Shown here piece after piece: positions 34,403 through 48,100 of a stretch of DNA of 64,000 nucleotides. Positions within the stretch are counted from its first letter, which is position 1; each line of letters begins with the position of its first letter. This DNA comes from Eupeodes corollae (Eukaryota > Arthropoda > Insecta > Diptera > Syrphidae), in the NCBI RefSeq assembly GCF_945859685.1, contig NC_079147.1, positions 191,191,174-191,255,173 on the forward strand, in the 5' to 3' direction. The translations under genes and the position numbers were made by a program. The notes under the pieces are model-generated. The model was not told the origin of the DNA and ran no database searches. It saw only the letters and a program-made list of their open reading frames with translations.

Positions 34403-36147
34403 GTGTCCTTTTGCCTCTTCTATGGCTTCTGGTCATGGATATAATTCTCGTTAAATTAGAGAGATGTTGAGTGAAGGCGGTAGCCTATGCGGTTGATTTG
34501 GTGCTATTGGTGTCAGGAAAGTACACCTCTGTGATTAGTGAAATCAAGGAGTCAGCTTTAAAGAAAGTTAGCAACTGGGCCCCGAGTTGTGGACTAGGAG
34601 TTAACCAAAGTAAAACTGAACTGTTGCACTTTACCACCAAAACTAAAGTACCACCCTTCACGCTACCTCGACTCAAAGGTCAAATCTTATCATTGTCTTC
34701 CAGTGCAAAATATTTGGGAGTTATACTCGACCCTAAACTAAACTGGTAACTAAATATTGAAGTACGGGTTAAGAGGCCTGTGTTGCCTTCTACGCCTGCA
34801 GCAAAACTTTCGGCAAAAAGTGGGGACTTCAGTCGAAGATGATTTTATGGACGTACACAGCCGAAGTACGTCCAATCTTAACATATGGTTCGATTGTGTG
34901 GTGGCCTACTCTTAGCAAAGCCTATAATATTGATAAGCTAAAAAACGTTCAGAGAACAGCTTGCGTGGGCACCACAGGGGCCATGCATACTTGCCCAACG
35001 GACGCCTTAAACGTTATTTTGGATCTTTTACCAATCGACCTTTTTATTAAATACATAGTTTCCTGCAGCGCTATTAGGCTGAAGGAATCAAACAGCTGGT
35101 TGTCAAAACCTTATGGTCACAGCAACACAACGAAATTGATTCCTTCAGATATTATTTCGGTAGACACTGACTACTGCATTCCTACTTTGAGCCTTAGTAA
35201 GGGTTTTAAGGTTATTTTCCCATTGAGAGAAGATTTGGAGGATGATATCCTGTCGATAGGTTTCGACACAACCAAATTTATTGACGGCTCAAAGATGGAG
35301 TGCGGAGTTGGTTCTGGGATATTTTCTGAGTCCCTAAAGTGTAGCCAAAGCCTTTAGGCTTCCTGACTTTGCTAGCGTTTTTCAGGCTGAACTGCTGGCA
35401 ATCTTTACAGACAGTCAGGCAACTTTCAAAGCCATTAACTCGGCCACATCTAAATTGGTCCAGCAATGTTGCGATGAGCTTGCGAGCCTGAATATAAACC
35501 TCGTTGTAACATTGATCTGGGTTCCGGGCCATAGTGGTATTGTGGGAAATGAACGGGCTGACGAGTTAGCCAGGCAAGGATCGGCCCCTTCATAGCTCAC
35601 TTGCGGAAATGGTTAACATTCCTCTTGGTGCTATGAATTGTAAAATCTTTTCTATCTACCAAACTGAATCAAACCGAACGCGGAGCAATTTACCCAATTG
35701 CATTATACCTAGGATGATATGGCACAACTATAATAAAACCCGTACAAACGATCTTCTATGCAGGCCAAGGCAAGACATAGCCAGGATTGTTGCCGTTTGT
35801 ACCGGACATTGGCCTATATGAGTTCATGCAGAGAAGTTGAGTATCTCTTACAACACCTTTTGCCGTATCTGTAGTGACCGATAATCCATTTCCTCTGCAA
35901 ATGTCCTGCTTTGGCAAACACCAGAATGAAATGCTTTGGAAAAGCATTCTTTCAAGAACTTGATCTAATCTAATCTTTTTTCTCAATGCGACAAAATAGC
36001 TCTAATATAATCGCTATGAACCTTCTCTATAAATCTATCCCTTTCAATCAAAGGTCAAACGAGTTTTTGGTATCAAAACGGCGCACTACAGCGCTAATTG
36101 GATCTCAGGCTCGGTTGCCTTGAGATCGCCATTTCTACCTACCTACC
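34403..36147 (+). mobile_element. LOA-like LINE family B, copy 2 (RT end, RNase H)
   Basis: It starts inside RT motif B (GVLLPLLWLL) and continues with motif C mutated to AYAVD (canonical YADD) near 34480-34500, then GLGVNQSKTEL and SAKYLGVILDPKLNW. After a frameshift, 34839-35357 encodes VRPILTYGSIVWWPTLSKAY, VQRTACVGTTGAMHT and RNase H FIDGSKMEC. More frameshifts precede FTDSQATFKAI, VIWVPGHSGIVGNERADELA-like residues near 35515-35575, and the zinc motif region (CRIC, then LQMSCF). The 3' end is CTACCTACCTACC. Losing the first catalytic Asp of YADD makes the polymerase inactive. 5'-truncated. No clear target duplication found. Confidence 0.85.
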
Positions 36148-39100
36148 ATAATGTACAAAATGTCAAAACTGTTAGGTCTGATTTTACAGTTTTTCAAAAA
36201 GTGAATTTCCAACTGTCAATCTTTGTTTCAAAAAAAATAAGAATGATATAAAGATACAGTTATTAGTAATTTTGACCTCATATACAATTATATAAATAGT
36301 AAAACTAAATACTGATTAGTGGTTTAAGCACGTTGTAATTTTTTTTGACTTAAATCGTTTTACCAAATAACTTTTCAGTTTCTTATTTACTAAGTATCAT
36401 AATCTGTTCTTAGGTCAGTAAAACCGTTCCTGTGTTTTATTTGTTAGCATTTATTTAATAGAGGAAAACATCTTAAGTCAGTTTCAGAAATGTGCAAATG
36501 CAAGAAAAGTTTTGGGGTAAAATATCTTAAGTTGACATAAGCAATTTCACTTTTTTGAATAACACCATCGATCGTAAAGACAAATTAACCAAAATCTTTT
36601 CCGCCTATTATCTGATAAATAATATGAATTTTTAAAAGACGAATCATCCTCTACTTAAGTTATTTTTCCTATTGCAAATCCCTACTAATTAAACTTAAGC
36701 TATTTTACAAAAGGTCATTACTTTCTTATTTAAAAAGAGTTATCAACGATGGTAAAAAAGAAAAATTGTTTGAGTTTGTGGAGGGAATATATACAAAAAC
36801 GATAAATAGGTAAATCCATAGTTATTTGTAAAAAACCTACATTTATTTGGTATCATCGTCTTAAAATATTTAAAAAAAAGAAGTTGTTTGTGTTCCATTC
36901 CAAACCATTTAAAATGTGCACACCCTTTATTGCAGCATTTTTAAAAATTTTATAAAAATATAGAAAATCTGATAAAAAAAGTTTAATGCTTTGCTTGAAA
37001 ATAGAGAATAAGGGTCGCTGTGAAACAACTGGTTGTTTGAGGTCAAGTCCAGCCACAGAAAATCCATTTTATATTCTCTATATATTTTTTTTTCTATTTC
37101 TTCATCACCTACACCCTAAAGCTAAAAAGGTCTACGTTAAAGTATCTTAATGTCCTCTTTTCAACCTACATACACATGACAAAAATAGAGATACTATTTG
37201 TACATATATAGTGGAATATTACACACACACTAGATACAAGCATAAAGATAATAACATCCAATACAGTGTTGCCGGTGGCCTTTAAAAAATTGTAACAAAA
37301 TATATCAAAAATCTTAACAAGGCCTTAAAAATATGGTTACCAACATTAAACGCTTAAAGTACCATGGGAAATATTGTTTTAAAAATGTATCCTGATATCC
37401 TATATAATTAATAATAATTCTTTAAAATTCAGTATTTATTTTTTTAAAAAACGTTAAAATTTTGAGAAGATTTATCTCAAGTATGTAAAATAAAGTTGCA
37501 ATATTTTTTAAAACACTTAATAAAATAAAATTCTTAAAACACAAATGCAAAATTAAAAACTGTGGCAACGCTGATCCAATATCTGATTTGATTTTGTCAG
37601 AAACAAACAAAATTGTTAGTTTTGTTATTATTGTCGTCGTCGGTTGTGTGGGCCTCGTATATAGGATATAGGAAACTTAGTCAGGACAGGACCAGGTTTC
37701 CATCAGAGCAGCTAGAATTTACCGAGTACACGTGTCTTGTATTCTTATACTGTTCTTGAATCCTTATAGTTTTATATAACATACATGAATATATGTATGA
37801 GGAACTTTTTGTGTGTCAGAGCAAATTTTCTAACGTTAAAAAAAGTACACTTTCCTAACAAGCCGACCTCTCGGGGTTATGAAGATATACACAAGTTTAC
37901 AAAATAGAAAACGGATAGGATATACTTTTTTCTTCGTTTGTGTCATATGAAAAGTCCCTCTTTTTTGGGGTGGGATTTGTGTGTTTGTATTTTTCCTCAT
38001 CTGAAATATTAAAATTGAAAAGGAAGTCATTCAGCTTCGGGCTATTTGCACATTGACCGTTCTCGTTGTGGGTTGTTTTTTAGTCAATCGTTTTTGTTAT
38101 TACCTACCTTTAGTAGGTAGTAGCCTCTCCTATTAATTCGTTCGTGAATGTCCTTTTTCCATAATTTTTAATATTCAATTTTTTTTTTTCTAAAACCAAA
38201 AACAAGAATCAAAAAATTCTAATGAATTTTAGAGAACAAAAGATTAAAAAAGTACTAAAATATAAAGCCCTTAACCGCTTATACTCGTAGGTAGGTTCAA
38301 ATACTCTCTTATACTCATAAACATAAAAATGTCTTGCATTTTGATATTTCAAGAGACCAACCCAACATAACCATTTTGGCATAACAAAAAGTTATGAAAA
38401 TTTTATAAGGATTTTTTAGTTTTTTTTTTTCAACCTCTCCTCCCTTTCAATTCTTCTTTTTTCTTTTTGTTCTTCTGTGGCTATAGTTGGGGGTACTTGG
38501 TTAACTTGGTTTTAAAAAAAAAAGAACGAATTATGAGAAAAGAATAAAGGTTGGGCTTGAAAAACACTATAAAATACAGTGCACACAAAAAAATCACAAG
38601 AAAAGAGAAATGGAACTCTTTTGAGATTTGTGAAGGTCCTTAAATATGCATGGACAAACTAATCGGCTTGATGGTGATTGCAAAAAGGTTTTTTTTCTTC
38701 AGTATGCTCTGATCCTTTGAATTTGAAATGTTTGAAATACGTTGAGTGAGGTCAGTTGGATGTTATATTATAGAGCTTGCTTAAGTTTCTAAAAAAATAC
38801 AAAAATTAATATGTATTTTGTATATATTTGGTTTTATACAAGAATAAAAACGCTTTCATTTTTATTATTAGAGCGTAAATAGAAGGAATATTGAAATATA
38901 TGCTTTGGGAATTATATATTGGAGTTGACATTTGTTTGTGCATTTAGAATCTATAGCAGCAACACGAGCAGTTCTTAGTTAATCGTTGTTCTTTGTAAAC
39001 GAATTTTTGGAATATTTTAATAAATTTTTCATTATTAGAAAGTTCAAGGATCATTATTTGCATACAAGAAAAAATAAGAAAAAAAACGTTTGTTTTTAAA

Positions 39101-39339
39101 AAGAGTTAATTTTAAAATATGGATTAAACTTCCAAATACAAATGCATAGAAGAATGCATGTATAGGTCATATGACAACAAAAAACTTTTAAGGCAGAATG
39201 ATTACTTAATGGTTTCAGTTTGGGGTTAAATTTTGATACGAAAAACAAGTATTTTTTTTAAATTAATCAAAGTAGTGTATATCCTTTTCATGAAACTTTC
39301 CATTACTATTTACATCGCTCTCCCCTCAGGATGTCCTTC
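36148..39339. other. Non-coding stretch
   Basis: No coding block, SINE or R match. 37090-38560 has mixed composition with CACACAC, GTCGTCGTCGG and pyrimidine runs, as in single-copy intronic DNA. An acceptor-like CTCTCCCCTCAG at 39317-39328 is followed by about 70 open bases without LRR character. Confidence 0.4.
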
Positions 39340-40510
39340 AAGATTTCACGATTTGAACCGATATGGTTCAGCATTAGTATCGATCTTATTTTTTAAGTAT
39401 CCGTAAAAAAAACGTGTAAGATCCGTACTTTTCGAATAAGTACGGTTCAATTCTACCATAACCATTATCGACTCGATAACAAGGATCTGGTTATAGCCTC
39501 ATACTACAAGTCTCTCGATTTATCCCAATCGCAAGCCAACACCATTCAGCTGCACACCCATAGGCTTTGGGAGTCCTGGTCTATGTCTTTCTCTAGCGTA
39601 AGCATCGCCTGCCATAAATTGTACTCCAAGGGACTTTCAAAGCCGGTTCCTTTTTGCTCATACGAGATGGGTGTCTTGCCCACCAGAGTCTACACTACAG
39701 AGCACAATTTTTGTCACAATATGAGCTTCGAGGAAGATTGCATACAGTTCATGACTGTAGTGTTTCCGGAATCGTCCTTCCTCACATAAGGCTCCAACAA
39801 TTCTTTGCAAGACCTTCCTTTAGTATGTACCTAAGAGACCTAGTGCCTTAGCATCCCGGTGTCGGATCTGTGAATGTGAGTAATACCAGAGTCCTGTTCA
39901 GCAGCAGCTTATAATTTATGGTAAGGTTTCTGGATTAAAAAATATTTTACACTCTATATTATACTCTGTTGGCTTTAAGCAACCTCACGCGTATTTTATT
40001 TTCTCTATTGTTATAGGCTGCTATTATTGACCCAGCGAACTTTAAATGCATGTTCCTCTATTTTTATTGTTTGACCAATTGTTGTTCTCGCTGTCGACGC
40101 CACCATGTACTTCACTTATGAGGAGCCACAGATTTTGTGCCGTCTGCTCGATTTGGTTGAATAAATTTTGTACAGCTTGTAGGGTTCTCCCAATGATATC
40201 GTTATCGTCTGCATGAGCTAGTTTCTGGCTGGACTTGGTGACGATGCCTGGTTGAAGAAGAGGCAGGCCAAACCATCCCATTATTGGGGTCCATTGTGGA
40301 TGTTGATTGATTTGGCTATTTAAAGTTTGCTTGTTAAATTGGTCTTGGTCCACCTACATATTGGTGTCGATTTGTTTGGCATGCCAAATTCCTTCGTTGT
40401 TTTGTAGAGCTCGACCCTGGATATGCTATTGTAGCCAGCCGTAAAGTTTATAAATAGATAGAAAGTTGGAGTATTGAACTCAGAAAAGCACAAAAGCGGC
40501 TGCAATCATA
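39340..40510 (-). pseudogene. RTE-like LINE ghost (RT core and C-terminal region)
   Basis: Read on the minus strand, 40505-40320 encodes INFTAGYNSISRVELYKTTK, EFGMPNKSTPICRWTKTN (motif A form FIDF.AAYDSI.R..L). 40353-40042 carries HADDNDIIGRTLQAV (motif C YADD, with Tyr replaced by His) and an E...L.I.E...-like helix. Further along, around 39700-39850, frames read RIVGALCEEGRFRKHYSHEL followed by YAIF, the RTE C-terminal 'LR.I.GP...G.WR.R.N.EL' signature. Every part has stops and frameshifts. It is more decayed than the RTE-like element at 50.4-52.8 kb and of a different subfamily. Confidence 0.6.
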
Positions 40511-40819
40511 CCACCAAACTAAAAACGGCGCCAATTAAGAACGGAGAGCTTTTTCATCAATCAATCTAGGCTCATAATTGCGATCATGATTTTCAAGAAC
40601 AAACCAATCAGTGACTTACGAAGAAGTTGCCAATAATCGACTGACTTGAGTTTTTATAATTATTGAACTTTACCTAAGACTTAAAGCAAAACTCGGTGTA
40701 GTGCCATTTGGGGTATGCTAATTTTTAAAATCGAAGATAAATGGACAAACCTCTGATTTCGGTAACTCTAGCTCCTTCAGCAGTAATATTTCTAATTTTT
40801 TTTTGATCGACGGACAAAG

Positions 40820-42110
40820 TTTTGATTCTTCACATTACTAACTTGATCTATTTATGGATTAATTTGTATGCCCAGTTGCTCTATTTCCATTTACAAAGAC
40901 TTAAGGACATTATTGGGCCTGCAGCCCAAATATGAAAATTATACTCGAGTATTGGACAAATAAAGTAAAAGAGTAAAAAACTTCATGCAACGTGAGTAGA
41001 AGAAAGGCAATGTGTGATCATTCCACTACAAGTGGTGATACACACCGTTAGAAGTGAAAGCTGTTCAGTGTCCTCAAAGTAAGTACCACCCATGGATAGC
41101 AGTCTTGAGGGAGGGTTACGCTTTTGTGGCAGTAGATACCATTAATTTTTCGAAGCATTAAATTCTAAACCGTTTTTGATTCTTTTGATTCCCCATTGGG
41201 AATCAGAGTTTAATGAGCTTATCATAAGCTGCCGTTTGTAGTCCTAACCTGAAGAACTATGATGCAAATCCTAAAATAAATATTGAGTGCTTATGGTACT
41301 GTATGGAGCGCAACAATTCAGGGGGCTGGAAGTTTAAGTTACAAGATTATTTATACAAATATGGAAACGAGACTAAGCGGAGCCCTGGGGACTACCAGCA
41401 TGAATTGAATATTTCAAAAGATAATTTCTAACCCAACAAAGAAGAGATTCGGCAATACCATATGCACGCAATTCGATAGAATAGCTTGATGCCAAACTCT
41501 TAAATGCTTTTGTAATATCATGAGCAACAATCTTATTTTCGACTAACCAATGTAAAGATTTGTTCCACTGCTCGGTGAGATAAACCATGAGTTCAACAGA
41601 GGGTCTACTACTGCCAAAGCCTTACTGCCGGTCATTAAGAAGCTATCGTTCTTCAAGATGTTCCTTAAGCCCAAAACCCATCAGCGTTTTCATGACCTTT
41701 TAAAGAAGGAACGTAAGTGCAATTGGGACATAGTTAGTGAGTGAGAAGGGTTAGCGTTCGCCTTTTTAAGGGACAGGCTTGACATATATTGTTTTCCATC
41801 CACTTGGAAATAGACCTGTAGAATAGAACAGATGGAAACACCTCTTCATTTGTGTATATCAAGGTCTTTAAGTAATCTATCAAATTTACGAGTGTGAAAG
41901 AAGATTGGTCCCTTGGAATCGTTAACACTTACAAGTACAGGAGAAGTCATGTAACTTATTGGGACAGTAAACTGTGCTGCAAGCAAATTGGCTTTATTAA
42001 CAACGTACATTTCTAACAAGTAACCAGAAATGTTTACTACCTTCAAGTAGTATTTTTTGCCGTAATTGTTGGTCATGCAAAAATTTAATTCGTCGAATAT
42101 GTCCGTTATA
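40820..42110 (-). pseudogene. CR1/Jockey-like LINE relic (RT domain)
   Basis: On the minus strand 42076-41846 has VNKANLLAAQF, PVLVSVNDSKGPI and KFDRLLKDLDIHK (start of the RT region). 41588-41373 has LMVYLTEQWN-type residues, AHDITKAFKSLASS (motif A, second Asp changed to Lys), AESLLCWVRNYLL and AGSPQGSA (motif B). Between 41350 and 40870, GGTYFEDTEQLSLLTVCI and RPILEYNSHIWA-like residues follow. It shares the HLxILGM/..EYNSHIWAG style with 12708-13261, so probably the same clade. Many stops. Confidence 0.65.
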
Positions 42111-44164
42111 GGAATTTCTGGCTTGTTTGAAGGTATTCCAATTTTCCTCAGTGGAGTAGGCTATATAAATCTGAAAACTAACTTAAGTCTCTAATAATTC
42201 TACTAACTTCTTTTAAGCTCGAGCCAAATTGTATCTTTTCTAATCATCTTAGGTTATGACGCCAATTTTTTTTGACACCTTAAGTGTTTTTGGATCGTGG
42301 TGTATGCCCATTTTCTACAAACTACAGAGGCCCTACGCAACATCAGGCTTTATCCATCAGCTAAAGTTATGCTCCAAAGTCAAGAAAATGCGATAATGGA
42401 GAAGGCACGGTGGACAAATCACCATCGATATGACTTTCACTTTGTTTTATCTCAATCTGCAGGATATTGGATTTTTTTAAAAACTAGCGTTTCACAAAAT
42501 TTTAACATAAAACTTACAAAGAATAAGTGACTACAAAAATCAAGCCCTTATCCTTTTTTGACCACAGAAAAAAATTATCTTCAAAATCTAAAATTCTCAA
42601 GTTTAAACTTAAATCACATTCTTCGATCAAAAATACTCGATTGAAATAAAATCTTCCTTAACAAACAAAAAAAAAATCAATTTCTTAAATCACATAGTTT
42701 GTGTCCTTTTTACAATACATACATATATATAGGTAACGGTTGAACATTTGTGACGATGCCGGTACAATAAGAAAAAGGGTAGACAAAAAATTAAAAAAAA
42801 AAAACTACAAGGATGTGATGCGCTGCTCAATAGAAAAGTCAGTCTATTCCATCCATTTTGGCTTGAGTGGGAGATTAATCCTTGAAATTGCTTTTTATTG
42901 ATTTGGTAAGAGCAGAGAAAAAGAAAGTAGACAAGTATTTAACTGACGAAGGAAATCAAAAGGATCACTCACTATTTCACTCTCTCTTATAGTATCTCTT
43001 CTTCTTCTTCATAATATTGCATTTAAAATCCTTAAGATGAAAAAGGAATACAAAGAAAGCAAAGCAAAGCAAAGGATATTAAAAGGTTATCGGTGTTAGA
43101 GGTTGTGATTTATTGTTGGCAAAATACTTCTATTTTTCCAATTTCTTATCAAACAAACAACTATTATTTTACCCCCCACTTATAAGATCTTTCGTCGTGT
43201 TGTTGGTTGTTTAAGTATTGGCGTAAAATAGGAGCAAGCAAAGTTCAATTTTCTTCCTTGGTCTCTGTCTCTCTTCTCATGTGCCTTGCCAAATAATTGA
43301 GTCCTATTTCAATAATTTTCTTTTTAAAAGGCTATTTTGTGCCCCATTCCTCCTCACTTCCGACTAGAAGAAGAATGGTTGTTGCAAATAAATCGCGAAA
43401 AATTAATTTCATCGAATTGGCTTCCAGTTACGGCCTTTTATATGGATGCGACAACAATGAAGAAGGATACTCTCAATACCCGCCTTGTCGTTGGTTATGG
43501 TTGACAAGGGTTTCTTTTAACTTGTGTACATTCTATATATATGTAGTTGGAAATAATAAAGAGTGCCAAGCCAAGATGATAGCTTGAGAAAAAGAGAAAT
43601 CGAAAAACAAAGAATCAATGCCTCAGCAAGAAAATTCAAACTTATTTTGCCATTAATTTTGGTCGGTTCATGATGATGCTGATGATGATAAGCTTAAAAG
43701 GAGTGCGAAGACAGTTTCAGGGTTCATTGACAAGGATCTAAAGTGGTTAAGAGAAAAAAAAGCAAATGACAAAAATTGAAACGTTTGTCTATTTAAGATT
43801 GAATCACATTTCGTTTGAGGTTTATTTTCTTCAAATGGTTCATTGGTTTAAGTGACCATCTTTGGGTGATCTACTGATTTAATGGATATTTTTGAACTTT
43901 CATGGATCCCAACCATCACATCAGGGCAATAATGAGAAAACACACTCACACCATTTGAACAAGGTTTGATCCCATTGGATAGATTATTGTTGGTATTGAC
44001 TTAACTTTCATTTATAAATCTGCGTTGCTTTCGAAAGAGAATAACATATTTTTACAAAACAAAGGTCACGTAAAGAAATGTCTGTATCAAAAATATTGCC
44101 CTAAGAACCACAAGTCAAGGGGGTACAAATTTTACTGCCATATTAATGTAAATGTTTTGTAAAC
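42111..44164. other. Non-coding stretch
   Basis: Contains an (AAAGC)n patch at 43053-43073 and GATGATGCTGATGATGAT at 43671-43690. The ORF 43297-43587 (96 codons) has no recognisable domain and no splice context; I treat it as chance. Confidence 0.4.
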
Positions 44165-44179
44165 ACAAATGGGAAAATA

Positions 44180-44435
44180 TTCTTGAGATCTCGGGTTCAA
44201 TCCCTAATTGTGCAATTTAAAGTTTTTTTTTTTCACGGGTATTGCCTCTTGCGAGGAATTGACAAAGCCTCCAATAGTAATTTTTGCCATAAAAAGTGCT
44301 TTCTCAAATCAGCCGTTCAGATTTGTATTAAAACTGTAGGTACCCTCTATTCCTTACAACATAACTCGCACACATGAAAGCTGTAAGTCACAAGGCCTTA
44401 GTGTGCTACGGACTTTTGCTGCGCACAATTTATTT
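44180..44435 (+). mobile_element. tRNA-derived SINE copy
   Basis: A good B box, CGGGTTCAATCCC (44191-44203), sits in a partial tRNA-like head. Then come 'CACGGGTATTGCCTCTTGCG', 'AGGAATTGACAAAGCCTCC', 'AGCCGTTCAG', 'CTGTAGGTACCC', 'GCACACATGAAAGCTG' and a 3' end 'TTGCTGCGCACAATTTATTT'. The head upstream of the B box is truncated. Confidence 0.65.
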
Positions 44436-44439
44436 CAAT

Positions 44440-44880
44440 TTTAATTTTTTTTTCGAAAACAAATTTTTATCAATTTCAAGATTTTTTTAAAGCTTATATT
44501 TCTTATGAAATTAAAATGCATTACAAGGTTTCACAAACTTGCTCATGTATCCAAAAAGTAAGCTTAAAAATAGTTCCTGTATTATAAGATATACAAATTT
44601 ACCCGAATTTTCAAATCACCTTAAAATTTCAAAATTTGTATTTGAAAATTGTCTGAACTTATTTGTAATTCAATTTTTATTTATAAAATATTTAAATTTG
44701 AATTAAAAAAATATTTTTAGTATGCAGTTATTTAGAACTTAATAATAAACGTCTTACTTCGTAATAAAGTCATGACCCGTATCGAGATTTAATATTACGA
44801 AAAAAATAAATTTCAAAAAAAATGGAAAAAAACAATGACATTTTTGATCATCTAACATTATTAAGTCAGTATAAGAGCTT
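44440..44880 (+). repeat. Dispersed repeat S, partial copy
   Basis: 'aacttgctcatgtatcc', 'ttttagtatgcagttattta', 'gacccgtatcgagattta' and 'cagtataagagcttgtgcag' match in order 55095-55120, 56750-56770, 56820-56835 and 56930-56942. No coding capacity. Confidence 0.55.
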
Positions 44881-45085
44881 GTGCAGGAACCCTGTTCCCA
44901 GGGCTCCCTAAGTTCTTTGGGTTCCTAGAACTTCTAGACTTTATAGGTTATAGGGGAGGTTCAACTGGTTTCTAGTGTTCTTAGGGTACATTGGTTTCAC
45001 GGGTAATTAGGTTACCCGAGTTCCTATTGTTCCTAGGATTTCTTAGGGTCCCTGGGTAATTAAGTTCCCGGTTCAGTTCGTTTTT
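44881..45085 (+). repeat. Worn minisatellite of GGTTCCTAG-like units
   Basis: About a dozen imperfect units built around TTCCTAG/TTCTTAGG/GGGTTCC appear in 200 bp, with higher GC than either side. It directly abuts the LOA-like copy 3. Period is near 10-11 bp but irregular. Confidence 0.4.
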
Positions 45086-45118
45086 GAGAAAACTTTCGTT
45101 TTTCTTAAGTTTCTAAGC

Positions 45119-48100
45119 GATGCTAACGCTCATCATACTGTATGGGGCAGTACGAATATCACCGCCAGAGGTGAGTCTCTTTTTAATTATATTCTTGGTA
45201 CTAACCTCTTAGTAAGTAATGTTGGTAATGAACCAACCTTCATAACTAAAACTCGACAAGAAGTCTTAGACATAACTCTTGTTTTAGATAGTATACACCA
45301 TATGATCTTGGACTGGAAAGTTTTCAAAGAACACTCGTTCTCTGATCATAGATATATATAGTTCAATATAAATGTGGATGATAACCCGAGTCCATTGACT
45401 TTTCGAAACTATCGGAAAACTGACTGGGCTTCATACAGGAACTCATTACAGAGTTTACTAGAACCTGGACTATCTAGCCCTTCCTCTAACGCTAACGAAC
45501 TTGACAACAAAGTCAATGACCTTACCTCAGCTATGAACAGATCGCTAGAAATTGCTTGTCCACTTATACAGCTTGACTCGCTCAGGAAGGAATGCAGGAA
45601 ACTTTTAACCGGGCCAAAGCTGCAAGACTAGCCTCTCATTGGGATTCTTACAAAGAATCAATAAGAACTTGCAAGAAGGCACTAAGGAAATCCAAGCGAT
45701 CTTCTTGGCGATCCTTCTGTTTCATGATAGAAGAAACTTCTGAAGCCTCTAGATTACGGACAATTCTTTCAACTAATCCAGCTATGCCAAGCTGCTTGAA
45801 AAATACAGACGGCTCCTGGACAAATTTAAGTAAAGAATCGCTGAACTTACTATTGGACACTCACTTTCCTGGTAGTTCTCTTACCGAAACTTGCAACAAC
45901 TATATACGTTCAAGTTCAAAAACAACATATCCACAAGGTCTGATCACAAAGGATAAGCTACAATGGGCTCTCAACAGCTTCAAAACATTTAAAGCTGCAG
46001 GACCAAATGGAATAATACCAGCAGAATTACAAAAGACTTCTGGTATAATTGCACCAATCCTTGAGGCAATTTTTACCAGCTGTCTTTACCTGGTCCATGT
46101 GCCCTCGGCATGGAGAGAAGTTAAAGTTGTTTTTATACCTAAAGCAGGTAAATGCTCCCAAGTCAATCCTAAAGATCTACGACCTATAAGTCTATCATCA
46201 TTCCTTCTTAAGACCCTGGAAAGATTGATTAATATCCATTTAAGGGCACTTATCGATACAAGACTTCTGTCTTCGTCTCAACATGCCTACTAAAAAGGTA
46301 AATCGGTGGAAACAGCGTTACACACTTTAAATTAAATATTCCCTACATCATAGAGTTCACTATGGTTGCTTTCCTTGACATCAAAGGTGCCTTTAACAAC
46401 GTGGAAACATCTACAATCACATCTGCACTGACATCTCTAAATGTAGAGTCCGCTTCGGTAGTTAATTCATTTAATGCTTACTAGCAGAATAATTAACTCA
46501 AAACTGGGCAACTCTTCTAGTAGACGATTCGTGAGTAGAAGGACACCGCAAGGTGGTGTTCTATCCCCTCTCCTCTGGAACCTAGTGGTGAATGAAATCC
46601 TAACTAGTCTGGAAGCGGAGGTTTTCATGGTGATAGCCTATGCGAACGACGTTGCTATAGCAGTTTCAGGAAAGCATCTTAACATCCTAAAAGAACTCTT
46701 ACAAAATGCCTTGGACAGACAACTGGATGTTAACCCACACAAAACCGATCTGGTATTATTTTCGAGGAGATAGACAATTCCATTTGTCAACCCTCCCTAT
46801 ATTAAAGGAATCCAATTAAAATTCTCAGACGAGGCTAATTACCTGGGTCTTGTCTTAGATTAAAACTAAATTGGAAACGCAAAGTACAGGAAAGAGTCAA
46901 AAAAGCTACTGTAACTCTTTTTTCTTGCAAAAAAGCTATTGGCAATAAATGGGGTTTACAACCCAGAATCACGCATTGTCTATACACATCGGTAATCAGA
47001 CCGATTTAGAGAAAGCTAGAAACAGGGATAAGTTAAATAAAGTCCAACGTTCAGCCCGATTATGTATAAGCGGATCGCTTCGCACGACCCCGTCTGCGGC
47101 ACTGGACACCTTGCTCTACCTTACACCTCTTGACTTATTTAGTAAACAAATAGCTGCAAGCTCTGCCATTCGCCTCAATTCTTCGTCGCAGTGGACTAAC
47201 AACAACATTGGCCACTCCGCAATGCTAAGGTACTTAGAATCAATTCCAAAGCACACAGACTACACCATCCCCAAACTACAATTCGACAGAAACTTCCAGA
47301 TTTCTATACCTACCAGATCTTTTTGGGAGGATAGGACATTCTTGGAGGATGAGTCAATCCACTTTTACACAGATGGGTCTAAAACAAAAAAAGGGATTGG
47401 TGGAGGTGTGTACTCTGAACGACTGAAATTAAGTCTCTCATTCCGCCTTCCCAATCAATGAAGCGTGTTCCAGAAAGCGTGCTGAAAGAAAACGTGATAT
47501 CAACATCTGATATCCGTATTTTCTCTGACAGACAGGCCGCTATCAAATCTCTGGACTCTGTCTCTACAAACTCTATAACAGTCCATAACTGTCGATCATC
47601 TCTAATGGAGATGGCGCAACAGTTTAATATTCACCTTTGCTGGGTGCCGGGCCATAGAGACATTCAAGGTAACTGTAAGGCAGATGAACTCGCCAGGAAC
47701 GGTACAGTACAGCTCATCCTACCACTTTTGGCAAGTACTGGCATACCAATTGCTACTTGTAAACTGCTGCTAATGCAAGACGCTGCGAGGAGGGCAGGCA
47801 CCAGGTGGAACAACATCACCACGTGTCAAGCCACAAAAAACATCTGCCCAACACTGGATTTAAAACGTTCAAGGTGCTTGCTCTCTCTAAGCAGATCGCA
47901 TATAAGCTTGATAATAGGTGTCATAACCGGACAGTATCTAATAGAAAAGCACGAAATGACTTTTGCAGAATCTGTATGGACGAGGAAAAGGAAGAAACGG
48001 TTCTTCATCTTCTCTGTATATGCCCTGCTCTAGCTCGAATTTAGGAGAATTCTTCTTTAACGATCTAAACGATCTAAATCATATCGGTATAATCAGCCTC

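Noticed and set aside
39317..39400. Acceptor-like CTCTCCCCTCAG and a phase-1 compatible open stretch, considered as exon 2 of the LRR gene
   Set aside because: The encoded residues (CPSRFHDLNRYGS) lack LRR character, the stretch runs to a stop with no good donor, and it borders an RTE-like relic.
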